A stretch of 64,000 nt of DNA from Serinus canaria (GCF_022539315.1 NC_066316.1:10059501-10123500), one strand, 5' to 3'; shown: positions 48,369-61,925, counted from the stretch's first letter. Notes: generated by a model not told the origin, from the sequence alone. Translations and numbers: made by a program.

Positions 48369-48812
48369 TGCTTTGTGAAGGCTGACCTAGAGCAGAGGCT
48401 AGATGGAGTTAAAGAATAAAGTAGGGATTTATTAGAAGCCTCAATGGATACACTCTGGGCAGCACAAGAGCCCAGCCAGGGCTGCATCCAAGATGAACCC
48501 AAAACGGGCACAAAATGGACAGCTGGTCTCTCACTTTTATAAGTTCTGCTCCATTTGCATGTTGGAGTTAATTGTCCAATTACACCTTTACGTTATGAAG
48601 TCCCATCCTTCTTGTTTTCTTTCTTCAGTCCACCATTGTTTATGCTCTTGGGCCCAAAATGAGTATTGATTGTCCTTGGTCCCCAGCTAGGAAAGGAATT
48701 GTTTTGTCTCCCTACTCTGTGAAGAGAGCTTACTAACACTTAATATGAAGCTCAGAACTACACACTAAAGCAGCACAGAATCTCAAATACATGAAAGCTA
48801 AAACTTAAGGCA
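48369..48812 (-). mobile_element. Old solo LTR, family 2 (copy B)
   Basis: A 444-bp LTR in minus orientation matching 876-1311 inverted. Plus-strand ends are TGCTTTGTGAAGGCTGACCT and GCTAAAACTTAAGGCA. In sense it shows a TATAAAA box (complement of CTTTTATAAG at about 48534-48543) and an AATAAA signal (complement of TTTATT at 48428-48433). Copy A lacks a matching TATA because it is shorter and diverged there. No target-site duplication is evident (AGCTGA before, TTGGTG after). Confidence 0.75.
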
Positions 48813-50563
48813 TTGGTGCTGCTTTAAGCTCCTCAGAAATGGGGGAGGTCTGGCTGCCAGGCCCATTCTGCACTCCCTGGAGTGATTGCTCCACACTGAC
48901 TGTTCATCTTTTGATTCTGAGAATGTGACACGTGCTGAGCCCAGGCTACTGGAGGGAAGTGCTGCAAGGTGGGGTCAGGATGTCTCTTCCAGACAAGGCC
49001 ACAGCCAAGCCGTCTCTGCCCCATCCCTCTCTCCCAGCCTACTGCTCCTGTCTTCCCCTGTTCCATTCACAAAATACACAGGCACTTGTCATTTCCATGT
49101 CAATAGTGGCAGCTGTACTTTCTGGTACTTTCTGGTGTGTGTGCCTAGAAGAACCGGTGCTCTGCTTTGCTGGGGGTTTGGCTTTGCTCAGAAAAACTCT
49201 GCCTCAGGACATAACAGGCATACACAGGTTTTCTCATGGTAGTTCACTGCCTGTCACACATTCCTCATGACTTTTTCTTTCTTGACATTAGTAGGTGGAA
49301 CCCAACAAGTTTCTGACCTGTCTGCACTGCAAACATTTAAGTCTCTTTCAAGGTAGTAAGTATGCTAATTCTTTTCTTCATTATAAATGAGTAAGACCTG
49401 TAAAATAGGACAGACAGGTGGTAAATATTTTTTCAAAACCTTGAAATCACCCAGTTTTTATGTTTAGTGAACAATACTCTGTGGCTACAAGCACAGAGGA
49501 AAATTATGTTGCAGGAAACAGCTTCTTGTGGCTGGATTTCTGGCTCTGGAAATTAGTGGATGCACCTCCCACTGCCTGTATTCCTGCCATTACCATGAGC
49601 TCCTTCCTGAAGACTGAGGGTAAAACAGATGAAATGTTCACAAACATTTAATGACAAACTGCCTAAATACTGGGAACTTTCAGAGTGAATTGCTGTCCTA
49701 CTTATGAACAGGAAGGATGACATAACCAGGAAAGTTGAAATTGCACACCAAGATTCTGAAGAGCAGTTAATAGCTTAAAGAAGCAAACTCATATTTAGAG
49801 ATTCAGGATTTTTTTTTCTCCAGTACCTGCTGTCCCATTAGAATTGTTGTTTGGATGTTGTTTAGTTCTGGAGACTTAATCCAACCCCGTGCCATTGTGG
49901 TGTCCAAGGTGGCAAAACCTTGGAGGTGATGTGATCTGATCTGTGATCCATCAGCACAGGAATGCACCTGAAGAACAGTCCAGGTGTGTTCTTTTGAAAA
50001 GAAAACTTTGGCACAGGTGCATCCTCTCAATTAGAGTGTCTGCTGCCCCAGCTCCAGCACGAGGAGTGCAGGAATTGCCTGGTAATCTTCTATGGTGAGA
50101 TGTGCTGCAAATCAAGAATTCACATTTGCCAAAAAGAAGTAAATGCTTCATATTAATTTGGAACATTGTGTGGATGGGATTTCTTCTGGAACAAATCACA
50201 AGGCAACAGATCAAGGATAGCCTTGATATGAGAGGATTTCTGACTATTAAGAAAACAATTGGGTTTTTTTTTAATTTATGCACTATGGAACCTAATTTTC
50301 AATTCCTTGGTTTGGACCTTCTTGCCAGATAGCTTTATTTTTTTTCCTTGACTTGGATTATTGGCAATGTATAGTATAAACAAATTAGCATTTCTTTTTC
50401 CAAAAGCTTTAATCTTGTTGTTTCGTCATACCAAACAGCAAAGAATACACAAACAAAAGGCATGAAATAGTTTTAAGTTTAGAGCTCAAGTTAATTTAGT
50501 CTCCTTGATGTTTTTAGCCTTGAGTAGATCGCTTTTAAAATATTACATTTCATTCTGACAGTG
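48813..50563. other. Unique sequence, no gene seen
   Basis: Frames of 118 and 112 codons (48886-49242, 48932-49270) overlap each other in different frames and lack motifs. Confidence 0.5.
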
Positions 50564-50690
50564 TTATCTGGGTGCCATCCAGGGGGACCTGGACAGGCTT
50601 GAGCAGTGGGAATCTCAGGAAGTTTAATAAGAGCAAGCTACACCTGGGCTGGTGTCAACACAGGCTGCAAGGTGGTGGGCTGGAGGATGA
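50564..50690 (+). mobile_element. CR1 LINE fragment
   Basis: Sense CR1: TATCTGGGTGCCATCCAGGG, GGACCTGGACAGGCTTGAGC, then CTCAGGAAGTTTAATAAGAG and CACCTGGGCTGGTGTCAACA. This corresponds to the last part of the CR1 reverse-transcriptase ORF, here short and broken. Confidence 0.82.
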
Positions 50691-51982
50691 TTCCATGATC
50701 TTTTTAATTCCCTTTATGATGCCTTGGGAGTGTATGGGAATTGGCAAAGTGCGATGTTGAGTACATACTCACTCATAAATAAGAAGGTGTATGTACACAC
50801 ACGTATATAAAACATGTGCATAACCTCCAGGGACTTTTCAAGTGGAAAAATCTGGAATTGCTGCTGGATGGTATCTTCGCTTTGGAAAAGCAAAGCCTCT
50901 TTATGATCAGCTGTAATGTAATATCAGCTAGCTCACTGCCTTACGTATCACAAATGAAGTACAATTACAGCTTAGATTCTTGTCTCAGAAACTCTCCAAA
51001 TTATGGAATGCACCCTTGTTTTTTTCCTCAGTAGCAAGCTCTCTTGACAGTGTTCATTGTTTGGTCAGAATAAATTATTAATTGAAAAAGAAAACTCAAA
51101 TAAATATATAGATAAATGTGGACCAGTTTTATCTATGGTGGTTGTTGGCACAGAATTAAATCCAGGCTGCACTCAGAACCTAGTGCTCAATCACTGAACT
51201 TTGAGTACTGATAAGTTCTTATAAATTGCAGTTTAAAATTCCAATTTTCTTTTGTTTAAGGAAATTAGGCCTGTCTATATTCCAGCATATCAATTTTGTA
51301 TGAGAACACTTACAGATATGACAGAACTTTTGCACAAATTTACAAGTTTTTGTCACAAATCTCTGCATTTTCTCTTGCACACAGACAAATTCACACTTGC
51401 AAAATCAAGGCATAAATTTAAGTATGTTCAGTTTTGTTCTGCTCAAAAGACAAAGCTTGCATTTGATATTAATCTCACTGGAGATTAGGTGGAGCTGTTG
51501 AATTAATGTTGAGAGTTGCTTATTTTCATAGATCAGTATGAATAAGACTTCCCACATTTCATTGTAGGTGGGAAGGGTATATCAGGAAAAAAAAAAAGTA
51601 TTAATTAATTATTGCCTGGGTTTGTCAGCCATCAGGCTCCCAGTGATTCACTTAGGAATACAGGTTGAGGCCTACAAATAGTTGTAATACCCATGGGAAC
51701 AACCCTTTTGTGTTTGTTCTGATTGATTCCAGGATCTACATTTAAACACAATTTTAATTCTCTGGGTTTTATTAGATGCTCTAATTGCAGCAACTAAAAA
51801 TATCCTTATGAGGCTAAATTTAAATCTAAATTAAATCAATTGTCAAAGCCTGACAGCCAGATTTTCTCCTGATTAATGCAGAGTTGGGTATTTCTGCCAT
51901 GTTCTTATTTGCTTTTTTTTCCTACCAACCTTGTTTTCAGGTGTGACTGACCTTAAAATGTTTTTTCCTTTTCCCTATGCAG
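50691..51982. other. Unique sequence, no gene seen
   Basis: Nothing recognised, apart from the pyrimidine-rich tract at about 51961-51982 that leads into the exon candidate. Confidence 0.5.
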
Positions 51983-52121
51983 AGATTATTCTGAGGTCTT
52001 TGAAGAGAAAGACAAGCCCAGTGAAGACAACTACAAGGATGGAATGTGCTGCACTCAAGGAATTAATTTCTGTGACAGAGGCTGCTCCCATCTCAGAAAC
52101 CCACATGATCCATGGCCAAGG
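51983..52121 (+). other. Weak candidate internal exon (unverified)
   Basis: A pyrimidine-rich tract ends in CTATGCAG at 51982, a good splice acceptor, and AAGG|GTAGGT at 52121/52122 could be a donor. The 139 bases between them are open in two frames. The frame beginning at 51984 reads 46 codons, hydrophilic and acidic at the start (DYSEVFEEKDKPSEDNYKDG) and then cysteine-rich (CCTQGINFCDRGC). That reads like a secreted-protein exon, but I do not recognise the family. A 139-bp open segment with plausible splice sites can arise by chance, and no partner exon was found. Confidence 0.18.
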
Positions 52122-55100
52122 GTAGGTTTATTAGGACAAACACATCCCAGGCACTATTTTAGCTTATATTCTGAAGGAAAAATTACGTTTGCTGCCTGCC
52201 AGGGCAGTTCCTCCCACATGGCAAAAATCTGTAGAAAGTAATGTCAAGTTTTAAGCACTTTTAAAGCAAAAGGCTGAAGATCTGAAAGATAAATTCCTAC
52301 AAGGTTCATGAAAATCAGAGGCTTTTTAGAAACAAGTGACTCTGACTGCTGCATCCTCAGGGAAAAAAATGAGTAGGTGCTATATTTGTTCTTGTTGGCC
52401 TGTGCTTCACTCTTAGAATACTTCTGGAAGTGTTGGATATTCTGTAGTTGTCCAGTGGCTGCTGTGATTCCCTTTCTCCTGGGAGCAGCTAAGGAGTTAA
52501 AAAGGTGTCCAGTTATGTCAGACAAAATACCACAGAAGTCACTGATTAAATCTTATTTGTGGCTATCAGAGAGGAATTCCAGATTTGTTCTGGAGTGACA
52601 AATTCAAATAAATTTTTATTCTGCTAGCTAAAATTAAAATAGCAATAGAGGTAAATAAAAACACTGAATCTACTTAGGGCTCTTTTTAAAAAAAAATTAT
52701 CATCAAGAGACTGTTTAATCTGCTCTCCTTGGTACAGCAGTTTTTTCTCTCTTACCTCAACTTTCTCCAGTACAAGTAATATATTGGGCTCATGGATGTA
52801 TAAGTGAATCAAAATTTTCTCATTTCATATGGGCAGCAGTGGAGTTTGTAGGCATTTCAATTGAGCCATTTAAAAAATTTATGAACACACTTCTGCCAAG
52901 CAGAAATAAAACTGTTTTCTTTTGCTTTCTGTAACTTCACCCAAAGAAACAATAAGAAAGCACAGCTTGCTTCCAGCCCATTTATTTTTGATCATGCCTA
53001 AAAAATAACAGTAATAGTCCTAACTGCAAATAGTCCTTCTAGCAGATACACAAATACTACAAAAATGAGCCTCCTCCTTCATTGCACTTGATTTGTGTCC
53101 AGTAAGACAGTCATTGAAGGAGTTTGAGCAAATTATTGCTTTACATCAGTCCACTTAGATTAAATTTTGGAGACAATTGTAGGCAACTCGGGCGAAAATG
53201 AATGGCTAATTTAATTTGACCTTTTTAAAATGCAAACACTTTAAGTAACTGCCTTAAATGTCTTGCATAGGATGCTTGGTTCAATAAATCTTGTTTGCTT
53301 TCCTTTATTTATTTTATTGCTTATTGTGTGCTTTCAAAGCTTTCTCCAGCCCCTTCCCTAGTGTATTGGAATTGGAAAGGAAAGCAGATGGCTGTCAGAT
53401 GGCAAGGCAGCTCTGACACTAACCAAAATGAGTAGGCTTGGGCATTATTTAGCTGTCAGAAACCAGATGCCTTCATGATTTTTGTCTCATGATTTTTTTC
53501 ACCAAGGTTCCAGTACAGATCATGGTCCCTCTCATTGAACAGTGCTCTTGGCCTCTTCCTCGTGGAAACCTCCTCTCCTTTTGCAGCTACAGCAATCATG
53601 GAGAATTACCTTCAGAAACAGAGTCAAGTGTTTTCTCACAGTTTCTCAAATGAAAGAGAAGCATCTTTACACTGATGCTAATTGCAGCTGCAGCCTCAGC
53701 AGCCCCACCCTGTGCTTCCCTCAGCTGAGCAGAGTGGTCACTGCCCTGCAGGCTCCACAGCTCATCGGGACTCTGCCTGGGGTATTGGCATTGCCTGTCT
53801 GTGGATCTCCACCTAGACCCAAAAATGAACAATCTCCCACCTTTGTGGAGATAAATTCTTTGCAGAATTGCTAAAGCATGAACCACAGTGACAGGGATTT
53901 CCTTCTAGGTAGTCCCAAGCACCTGTGAGGAGATGAGTGGGAACGGGGTGAGGTCAGCAATCCTAACGTGGTTCAGAGGCATCACCAAGGGGTAAAAAAC
54001 CAATATTGGCCTGCAAAAATGAAACTCTTTCTATTTAAAAGAAAATAGAAATCAACTGAAAGGAAAAAAATTAGGAAATTAAATCCCTGGACTCAATATG
54101 GAAGAACATAAAGAGCACCTTATTAGCATCACAGATGGGACAGTGGGCACACCCTGGAATGTAAAAGGAAAAGAACTGGAGCAAATGGGAACTCCGATAA
54201 TGTGTTCAAGAGATAAGATAGAATATTTTATTTAAACTGAAATATATTCTTTGGAAGCACACTCGAAATTTGAACAATTCTAATTAAATGGAAGGGGCTT
54301 TGGCAGATAAGAGAAGCGAGGCAGAAATTTGAAGAACTAATTTTCAAAGGTACAAAGACAAGGAAGAACTGATAGAAGGTGATTGGAGGTAATCTGCCTG
54401 TTGGAAAAAAGCTTTGGATCTGTTGGACTTTCTGTGGAGCAGAAAGTGGGCAGCTGAAGCCCTGGCAGCTGCAGAGTGGTACAAGTTTCTTTACAGGCCA
54501 AGAGGGTCCTGCCCTCCCTGGGCCAGCAGGAGGTTTTCCATTTGACATTACAAGATGTGGATTCGTTCTAGGGAAGAAAGTTTTAAGCCAGATAAGCTTT
54601 ATTTTGGGGTTGCCATCTTTGAGATCATGAACACCAAGATGAAGGAGTAATGGTGAATTGTTGTCCTATAATATCTGTAAGTGGGCTGAGTCATGGAGGG
54701 GCAGGCAGGGTTATTTCAATCCATAATTCATGTTGGCAACTTCAACCTTCAGATCTCTTTCTGTTGACTTCTCTCTGCACTGGAAATCTATTTGTGAAGA
54801 TGTTCTGCCTTCTGGCCTTGATCAATTCAGCCTGCAACAAGAGTTAGGCTGGGTTTTTTTCCCACCTTGTATCTTCATTTTCCCCAGTCAAAGCAGTTTC
54901 TATTCTCAGGCTTTAAAATCTCAGTGTCATTTCCTTTTGCACTAAATAATCTCTCAACATTTTGCTGTTTGGCTCTAAGTCTCCTTGGACACCTGTTTTG
55001 TAGATACAACTTCCATTAAAGTTGGACAGAATTATAAAGATGGATTCTGTTCCATTGAATTTAATGAGATTTTTTTTATTAATTTTTCTGGAAAATGGCT

Positions 55101-55852
55101 CATATTCTGAATCTGTGAGGGAAAAAAACCCCAAAATTTCTGCTGTTGGTATTAAGCAGTTCTGAAGTTGCTGCAATTAACTATATATCTATCCACTCTT
55201 CGCTCACAGCTCTATTTATCAGTTTTGTGTACTTGTGTTCAGTTACCAGAAAGATATTTAGCATTTCTATCTCTTAGCTTTGCTGAAGCCTTCAGAGCTT
55301 TCTCCAACAGCATATGAAGGAAATATGAAAGGTGTTCTTGTGGCATTGTGGACAAGAATTTAGTAAAATATTATCCTTTACATCACATTTGGACAGAAAT
55401 CCCACCTCTGAATCTCTGCTCAGCTATTCCATGGTGATATCTGCCCACCCATTTATACTTTCTTGCTTTGACTTAAATAATCATTAAGATATCTGTTATT
55501 TCTTTGTGGCTATATGTGGGATTTGATAATAATATTCCAATTTCTGAGCTCTCAGAAACAACAAGAATAATAGTAATGATTGCTGATAATATGAGTTGGT
55601 CTGTGCACCTGTCTATATTGCTTTATTTATCCAGCTGGCTTTTACTGATCAGGGAGATTTTGCAGGTTCATCAGAGATGAATTATAGGTCTGTCTTTACA
55701 GACAGAAAATACAGGATGTTAACAAGCTCAGGCTTATAGTGTGTCCATGTTTTAAAATATTAAATGTTTTATCTTATCTGGTTTATCTTATTGCTGTTGA
55801 CAGAGTGAATTATTTAATAGTTGCCATCTAAATAAAATGCTGACAATAGCAC
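52122..55852. other. Unique sequence, no gene seen
   Basis: Frames up to 110 codons near 53540-53890 are open on both strands, as expected of a GC-richer patch. No repeat recognised. Confidence 0.5.
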
Positions 55853-56080
55853 TAGTTTAGTTTGGATATTAGGAAAAGGTTTTTCACCCAGAGGGTGGTT
55901 GGGCACTGGAACAGGCTCCCCAGGGCAGTGGTCATAGCACCAAGCCTGACAGAGTCCAAGAAGCATTTGGACAACAATCCCAGGCACTTGGGGTGACTCG
56001 TGAGGATGGTCCTGTGCAGAGCCAGGAGTTGGACTCAATGATCCTTGTGGGTCCCTTCAAATTCAGAAGATTCTGAATAT
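55853..56080 (+). mobile_element. CR1 LINE 3' end
   Basis: The clearest CR1 here: GGATATTAGGAAAAGGTTTT, CACCCAGAGGGTGGTTGGGC, ACTGGAACAGGCTCCCCAGG, GGTCCTGTGCAGAGCCAGGA, GTTGGACTCAATGATCCTTG and a degenerate end AGATTCTGAATATAG. 5'-truncated as usual. Confidence 0.95.
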
Positions 56081-57101
56081 AGGCCCAATAAGTGATATAA
56101 GTCCAAACCCATCATGTTAGCAGCTTTTATTCCTTATTTTTTTTCCACCTCTGATTTTCACTTCACAAAATAATCGATTTATTTAGTTGTGACTCCCTCA
56201 TCAAAACAGTTCTGAACAGCTCTGGTTAATCAATATCTGACAACTTTCCAGATATAACTACAGAATGATAAAGTCTGATTGAGCTGGAGTTGATTTCCAT
56301 TTGGCTTTTGCCTTTTAATTATTGAGTGTCAAAACCCTTCTACCACAAAATGCCTGCAGGGCCCTGCTGTAGGCAGGACATAGCTCAGGAGAGTTTTGCA
56401 ACCTCAAAAGAAATGTTACAGCTCAAGTGATTTGGAAATATTTGAAAGCTGAAAAACTCTGTTGCTTATGACAGTATAATGAAAATTATCAAAACCCCCC
56501 AAATTTACCAGGTCCTGGGCAGGTTCTCTCTTGTTTTAACTGACTAAATAAGAGGAACTGAAATCTGCAGAGGTTTATTTTGACATTCTCAATGAATGCT
56601 CAAGTAGCTGATAGCCATCTATAACTCTTTGGATAAGTTTTTTAAATGCAGGAGAAATTGCTAATTAAGTTTGAATTGCTTAGGAAAGGACTCCACCTCC
56701 CAAGGAATTTTTTATAGGTCTTAGTATGGAAGCAACCTTGACTGTTTCCTGTGATTTCTGTTTCTGAAGGTGTTGGCAAGATCAGGCACATTAGGCTCTG
56801 GTGGCATTTGTTTTACTTTTTAAGTAAAGAAATCCACCACTAGAGAGATGTGTCATAAAAAAATGAGATTTTATAGGATAATCTTTTGAATTTCAGAGAA
56901 GAGATTGGAATCACTGCTCTCCTCACATCAGAAAGCAGGAATTCAGCCCAACTTCCCTTGTGAATTCCTTCACATCCAATGTTTGCTCCTGTTCTTTAAG
57001 AGAGGTTTTCAGAGTAATCCCTTTGGTGCAGTTGGAAATTGAGTCCATTGCTCAGCTTCCCAGGCTGGAATGGAAAAGGTGGCTAGGACTGCTTGGACTG
57101 A
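56081..57101. other. Unique sequence, no gene seen
   Basis: Nothing recognised. Confidence 0.5.
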
Positions 57102-57131
57102 TTTTTTTTTTTGGTTTTTTTTTTTTTTTTT
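57102..57131. repeat. T-rich tract
   Basis: T runs broken once by GG; about 28 T in 30 bases. Confidence 0.95.
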
Positions 57132-60100
57132 GGTTGTGTGATGAGTGATATGTTCCAGTAGTTTTGGGCAGAACTCAGGTCAGACACCATGCAGGATGTG
57201 AAGGCTGTCACTTCAGTTGCACTGGTGTATGTGGTGCCTATAAAGATTCTTATATGCAGCCACATCTTTAGGCTGTAGGAAGACAAAAAATAAATCTGTT
57301 AATAGAAATTGTACTTTCCATGCAAACTTCACTCCCCAGTGGAATTTTAGTGTCACAAACAAGGTAAAACATACTGGAGTCACTTAAAATGGAGCATTTA
57401 TTTACAGTATGTATTTATCTGACACTGCTGTGGAAAAAAATTCAGATGGACCTTGTTCCTAAAACCACAAGGCAGAATACTTCAACAGCATAAATTTGGA
57501 CTTTGCATTTCTTCCTTTGGCACCAATAGTTTTTATCTATTTGTCTTTTTGAATGTTCATTACTTTTGCAGATTATAAACCCAAAGTCCTTTTCTCCTCT
57601 GGATGCATGTGTTTGCCTTGCAGCAATACCAGCAAATCTCTAAGGGGAAACAAGTGTCAAGAGCCTTTAGAAAACCCATGAGCTGTGTGTTTTGTTTAGT
57701 TTCTTTCCAGTGGTAGCCTTTGTTTTAGGTGACTCATTGAAGATGCTTGGAAGACTCATGTAAGAGTCAGGGTTAGTTAGGCTAGAGAGTTTCACATCTT
57801 TCAACAACTTACTTCAACAACAACTTTCTTAATTAACTATAGACTCTCTTATCACATGGTGGTTGCTACCAAAAGTCTCTTCAGTAATGTATAGATGCCA
57901 TATGTTTTAATATTAAATTTTTTTTACTTTTTTTTTTTTCCCCTTAGAGATTCTGCAGCTAAATTCTGGCTAGAAATACACAGGAATCTCCCATACACAA
58001 GAATAAAAGCAGCTATAACTCAAATGTATATCTTTCCTCCTATGGAAATTAAATTCTTATCTCAGTGCCTTATTCACAAAGGCCTATATTTATAGCACTA
58101 TTTATCTTCCTGAAGGGAATTGTATGAGACCCAGGAGATGAATAATAGCTTTTCTTAATCAGCTTTTTGAAAGACCATTGTCTTGTCTGTCTTTGTTAGA
58201 ACACCAGCACAGTGGTGGGTGCTTTGTAGCATAATATGAAACAAGGTGCTTGCTGCTGAGAGCTTCTAATTTACACAAAGCAGCAGCAGTCAGAAAAGGG
58301 GCTGGCAGACACTGGCACTTGAAATTCAAGGGCTGAATGTTTTCCACACTGAGGGCAAGAGCGAGGGGAAGAGTGAGCAAACACCAAATGGGCAAGAGTC
58401 CTCTGGTGCCTGCCAGTGCAATCTGCCAGGTGCTGCTCAGCAGGCTTTGCTAAGATTGAGACACTGCAAGTTTATGTAGCTGCTTCTTGCCTGTTTATTT
58501 TGCTGGTGCATTGCATTGATCTCTATCTCACTGTTATGTAAAGACTTGACCTCTGTTTGCTCTAATATGCTTAGTCCCCATTTGTGTTGTTTTTCCTGCC
58601 CTAGATAAATGGTATCCCTCAGAAGTTAAAATAATTTGAAAATAAAATAAAAGAAGCAACATTTTATGACACAGCTCCCATCATATGTAGTGCCTTTTCA
58701 GTACATGATTAAAACATGCATTTTCCACTTTAAGACTTGGTCACTTGTGAGTGACAGAGAAGTAACTCTTAGGAGGTGTGACATGACACTGTGTGACATG
58801 GCATTGCTGTATTTGGAGTTCCAGGTTGCTGTTTTGTCTGCACTGTCCATGGCCAGTGTGTGCATATCCTGTTTGTGTTACAAACCCAGGTCTCATCATC
58901 TCTTCTGTTGCATCACCAGCTGCTTCAGGGTTTGAATTTTTGTTTTCAATTTCTCCTTACTCAGTGCAGTGGTTTGAGCCTGTCTTTACTGGAATGCATC
59001 TTGTTAATTTAAAGTTTTCTTTCTGATTTAGTGGGTTCGGATTGGGTTCAAATTGTGTCCCTCAGCCTGCTTGCAGCCCCCATCTCCTTATGCTGATTTT
59101 ACAATTATACACTCTATTCCATCATCCAAGACAGTAGGGAAATATGAAATAGAATTTGGTATTCAGTGGGTGGTGGGCAGAGGTGAGTAGGCTGTTGAGG
59201 GCCCAGAGATGTGCCACTAGGCTTGAGAACCCTTGCTCTGCTATTTAATTTTTCCTACTTTCCCAGAAAACTGGAGACAGTGGAATTGCTGGTAGGGTTG
59301 CAAAATTCCAAGGCAGATTTTCTGCAGGCTTTGCATCCCAAACTTGTTTTAAATTGCAGCAAACAGCTTCATCTTCATGTTATAGTTGCAGAGGGGAAAA
59401 GGCAGGCAGCAGGTTGGTGACAAAGCCAGTGCTGGCAGTGCCCTTCCCTCAGCAGCTCTGGGGGCTCCATCCACTGCTGTGCCCTGCTTCCAGGGAGGGT
59501 GTCTGCCTTCCCTGGGTTCCCATGTGCCCTGCAGAAAAGCTGGTGCAGTAAAATCAGCCATGCACATCAAGCAGGGACCTCCTCTACCTTCATTAGCATT
59601 CCTAAAGTGCCCATTAATTGGTTCGTGATGCTGATATTGCTAACTGCAGAAAAGGAAGGATAAAAGGCAAATTATCTAGAATTATCAGATCATATAAAGC
59701 CCTTTAATTTCTTCTCTTGCCACTCCCCACCTGAAAGTGGGTGATTTAGAGCCCCCCATGTGGGTGCAAGTTGTGTCCACCTCATCTCTGCTGTTTGTTA
59801 CACACAGGCGAGAGCTGAGTGCTGCTGTTTCATGACTCTTGATGCAAGAGAAGTGAAAGTGTCACAGCACATGGATTTATCTGTATATTTCTCTTGTTTC
59901 TCAGCTCCTGCACCCATTGCAGCAGGAAAAGTGTTTTGAGGTTGAGTTCAATGGTGAGGGTGGGGAATTGATCTTTATTTCAAAACAAGTGCTGGTGAAG
60001 GCTTTGGTGCTTTCTCTGCCTTAGATGTTTTGAAGTTCTGCTGTTCTACTCCTGTATAACAAAGAGAGAAAAAAGAGAAAGTGTTGTCTATTTACTCTGT

Positions 60101-61559
60101 TTGCTTTTGGGTTAAATGATAACCTTTTTTTACCTTGAATCTAAAGAATTGTACTTTGATTCTAAATATTAAATGCATTTCAGGAGGGAATTGGCTGGTC
60201 AATAGGAAGGGTTGTTATTATTTTAAAATCAGAATTAGAATAGATTGAACTAGAATTGACCTCAGGTCGATTTTCCAGGTATAAGCATATATTGCAACAG
60301 GTGTTATGGTACTTCATAACCCTCAAGTCTTCTGGGACAAATTCAGGCTTAGAATGAAGAAAAAACCCAGAGAGCTGATTGATAGGAATTTTCAAAGATT
60401 TCTCCTCTCTTAGGCTACAGAGAGTAAATATTTAATCCTGATGCTAAAACTAATCCCTGGTATTGAAATCTGTGGCAGAGTTTGCATTTATCAATGCCAG
60501 GGAAATGTCCATCATCTGTCCCCCCAAAAAGCTTAGACCAGTAAGGACCTGCTTAGAAAGGCAGTGAAGAAAAAAGAATGAGTTGCTTTTCATGCAACAT
60601 CACTACAGAAGCCTGCAGCTGCTAAATTACATCTCTTAATGTTTTTTCAGCCAAAATTCCTATGCAGAGCAGTTCTGCTGACCTCAGGCAGAAAGCCCAT
60701 GGAAGGATGTAGTTCAGGGTTTTGTTTCTGTGGTGGAGCCAAGCAGAGTTGGCAGATGGCTCTGACCTGCAATTTTAAGGGTGCTCTGTGTTGCTGAGTG
60801 CACTGAACACAGGAGCATCTCACCAAGAGACCTAAAACACCGACCCTCTCTTCTGTTTCATTGTGTTTCATATTTATTGCAGGACTGCTGGGAGTTCCTC
60901 CAGCCCTGGGAGAGGAGATTCCTGGCAGAGCTGACCTTAACAGAGGCATGGACCTGCTTTTCAAAGGGCTCTGTGTGTGTGGGTTCAGCAGCAATTTCAA
61001 GATTTTCATGTGCATTCTGAACTGCAATATAAAGGTCATGGATGACCTTTCTTGATGCTTGCTGTGGGGAGATGGGTGTAGATGCAATATCTTTATTCCT
61101 GTTTTGCTGGGTTCTTCATAAGCATTCAGTCCTGAACTGCAGGGTAGGAAAATGTCACTGTTTGACTGCCTCTTCTCAGAGTATACCAATGCTGGCTTTT
61201 GTAAACAATGCAAAGAAAGACTTCCACCTCACTCTCCCTTCCCCTCTAGATTTCACACCCAGTTTCATTAGGTTGTTTCACTTAATTGCAATTTGGCCCG
61301 CTCCACAGAAAGTAAAAGAAAGCTGTTTGTTTCCAGAAATGTTGTCTGTCTCTTCTAGGGAGGTTGGTGTGTTCAGCACACCTGGGGGCAGACAGTGGCC
61401 AACCTCATCTTCTTCCTTTGCTTTTGGCCCTGTCTGCTACTGAACAGGGACATGCCCACCTGAGTTATGGTCTGCTCAAGACAGGTCTCATAAGCTCTTG
61501 GAGATCTATATCACACCCAAGATAGCTCAGCTACCTTAGAAGGCATAAAACCAGCAGGA
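57132..61559. other. Unique sequence, no gene seen
   Basis: A T-rich tract lies at about 57919-57942. A 188-codon minus frame (60647-61213) has no domain and overlaps plus-strand frames. A pyrimidine-poor acceptor-like TTATTGCAG lies just before 60883, too weak to call. Confidence 0.5.
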
Positions 61560-61925
61560 TGGCTTCTGTGGAAGTGTTGGAAACAGAAAAGTTTTATTAA
61601 AAGGCAAAATAACAAACTCTGTAAACAGAAAAACCAAGCCAGAGCAAGAGGTTCTTGCCCCTGGTAAAACACCTCACAAAAGTGATTGGTTCCTTTGTAG
61701 TCTTCTTCTTCTAGTAAATTGCTTAGGCAGGAGTTTTTGGCTTCTGTCCAATTGGCTATCCTTAAGTTTCAGGTGAAGTCCCCAGGGTCCTATGAGGTGT
61801 CTTTTTACCTAATTGAGGAGAGAAACTTCTGGGAACTTCTGGGCTTTTTTTCTTTTTTTAAGACACAAAGGATAGTTTTGTCACTCTATCAACAGGGGGG
61901 CACATTCCTATACCCACCCTAAAAT
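61560..61925 (-). mobile_element. Probable old LTR, family 4
   Basis: GTTGGAAACAGAAAAGTTTT at the left is followed by TATTAAAAGGC, which on the minus strand gives an AATAAAA poly(A) signal near the element's 3' end. The inner part has an inverted CCAAT box (GTGATTGGTTCC at about 61682) and CCAATTGGC at 61750. The layout, and my memory of a similar passerine LTR, suggest a minus-oriented LTR of about 360 bp. No target-site duplication was found and no second copy is in the window, so the edges are approximate. Confidence 0.45.

Noticed and set aside
60861..61055. A possible exon starting after TTTATTGCAG
   Set aside because: The acceptor has a poor pyrimidine tract and no convincing donor follows; the open segment is short.
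60647..61213. A 188-codon minus-strand open frame
   Set aside because: No motif and plus-strand frames overlap it; in 64 kb a frame of this length can occur by chance.
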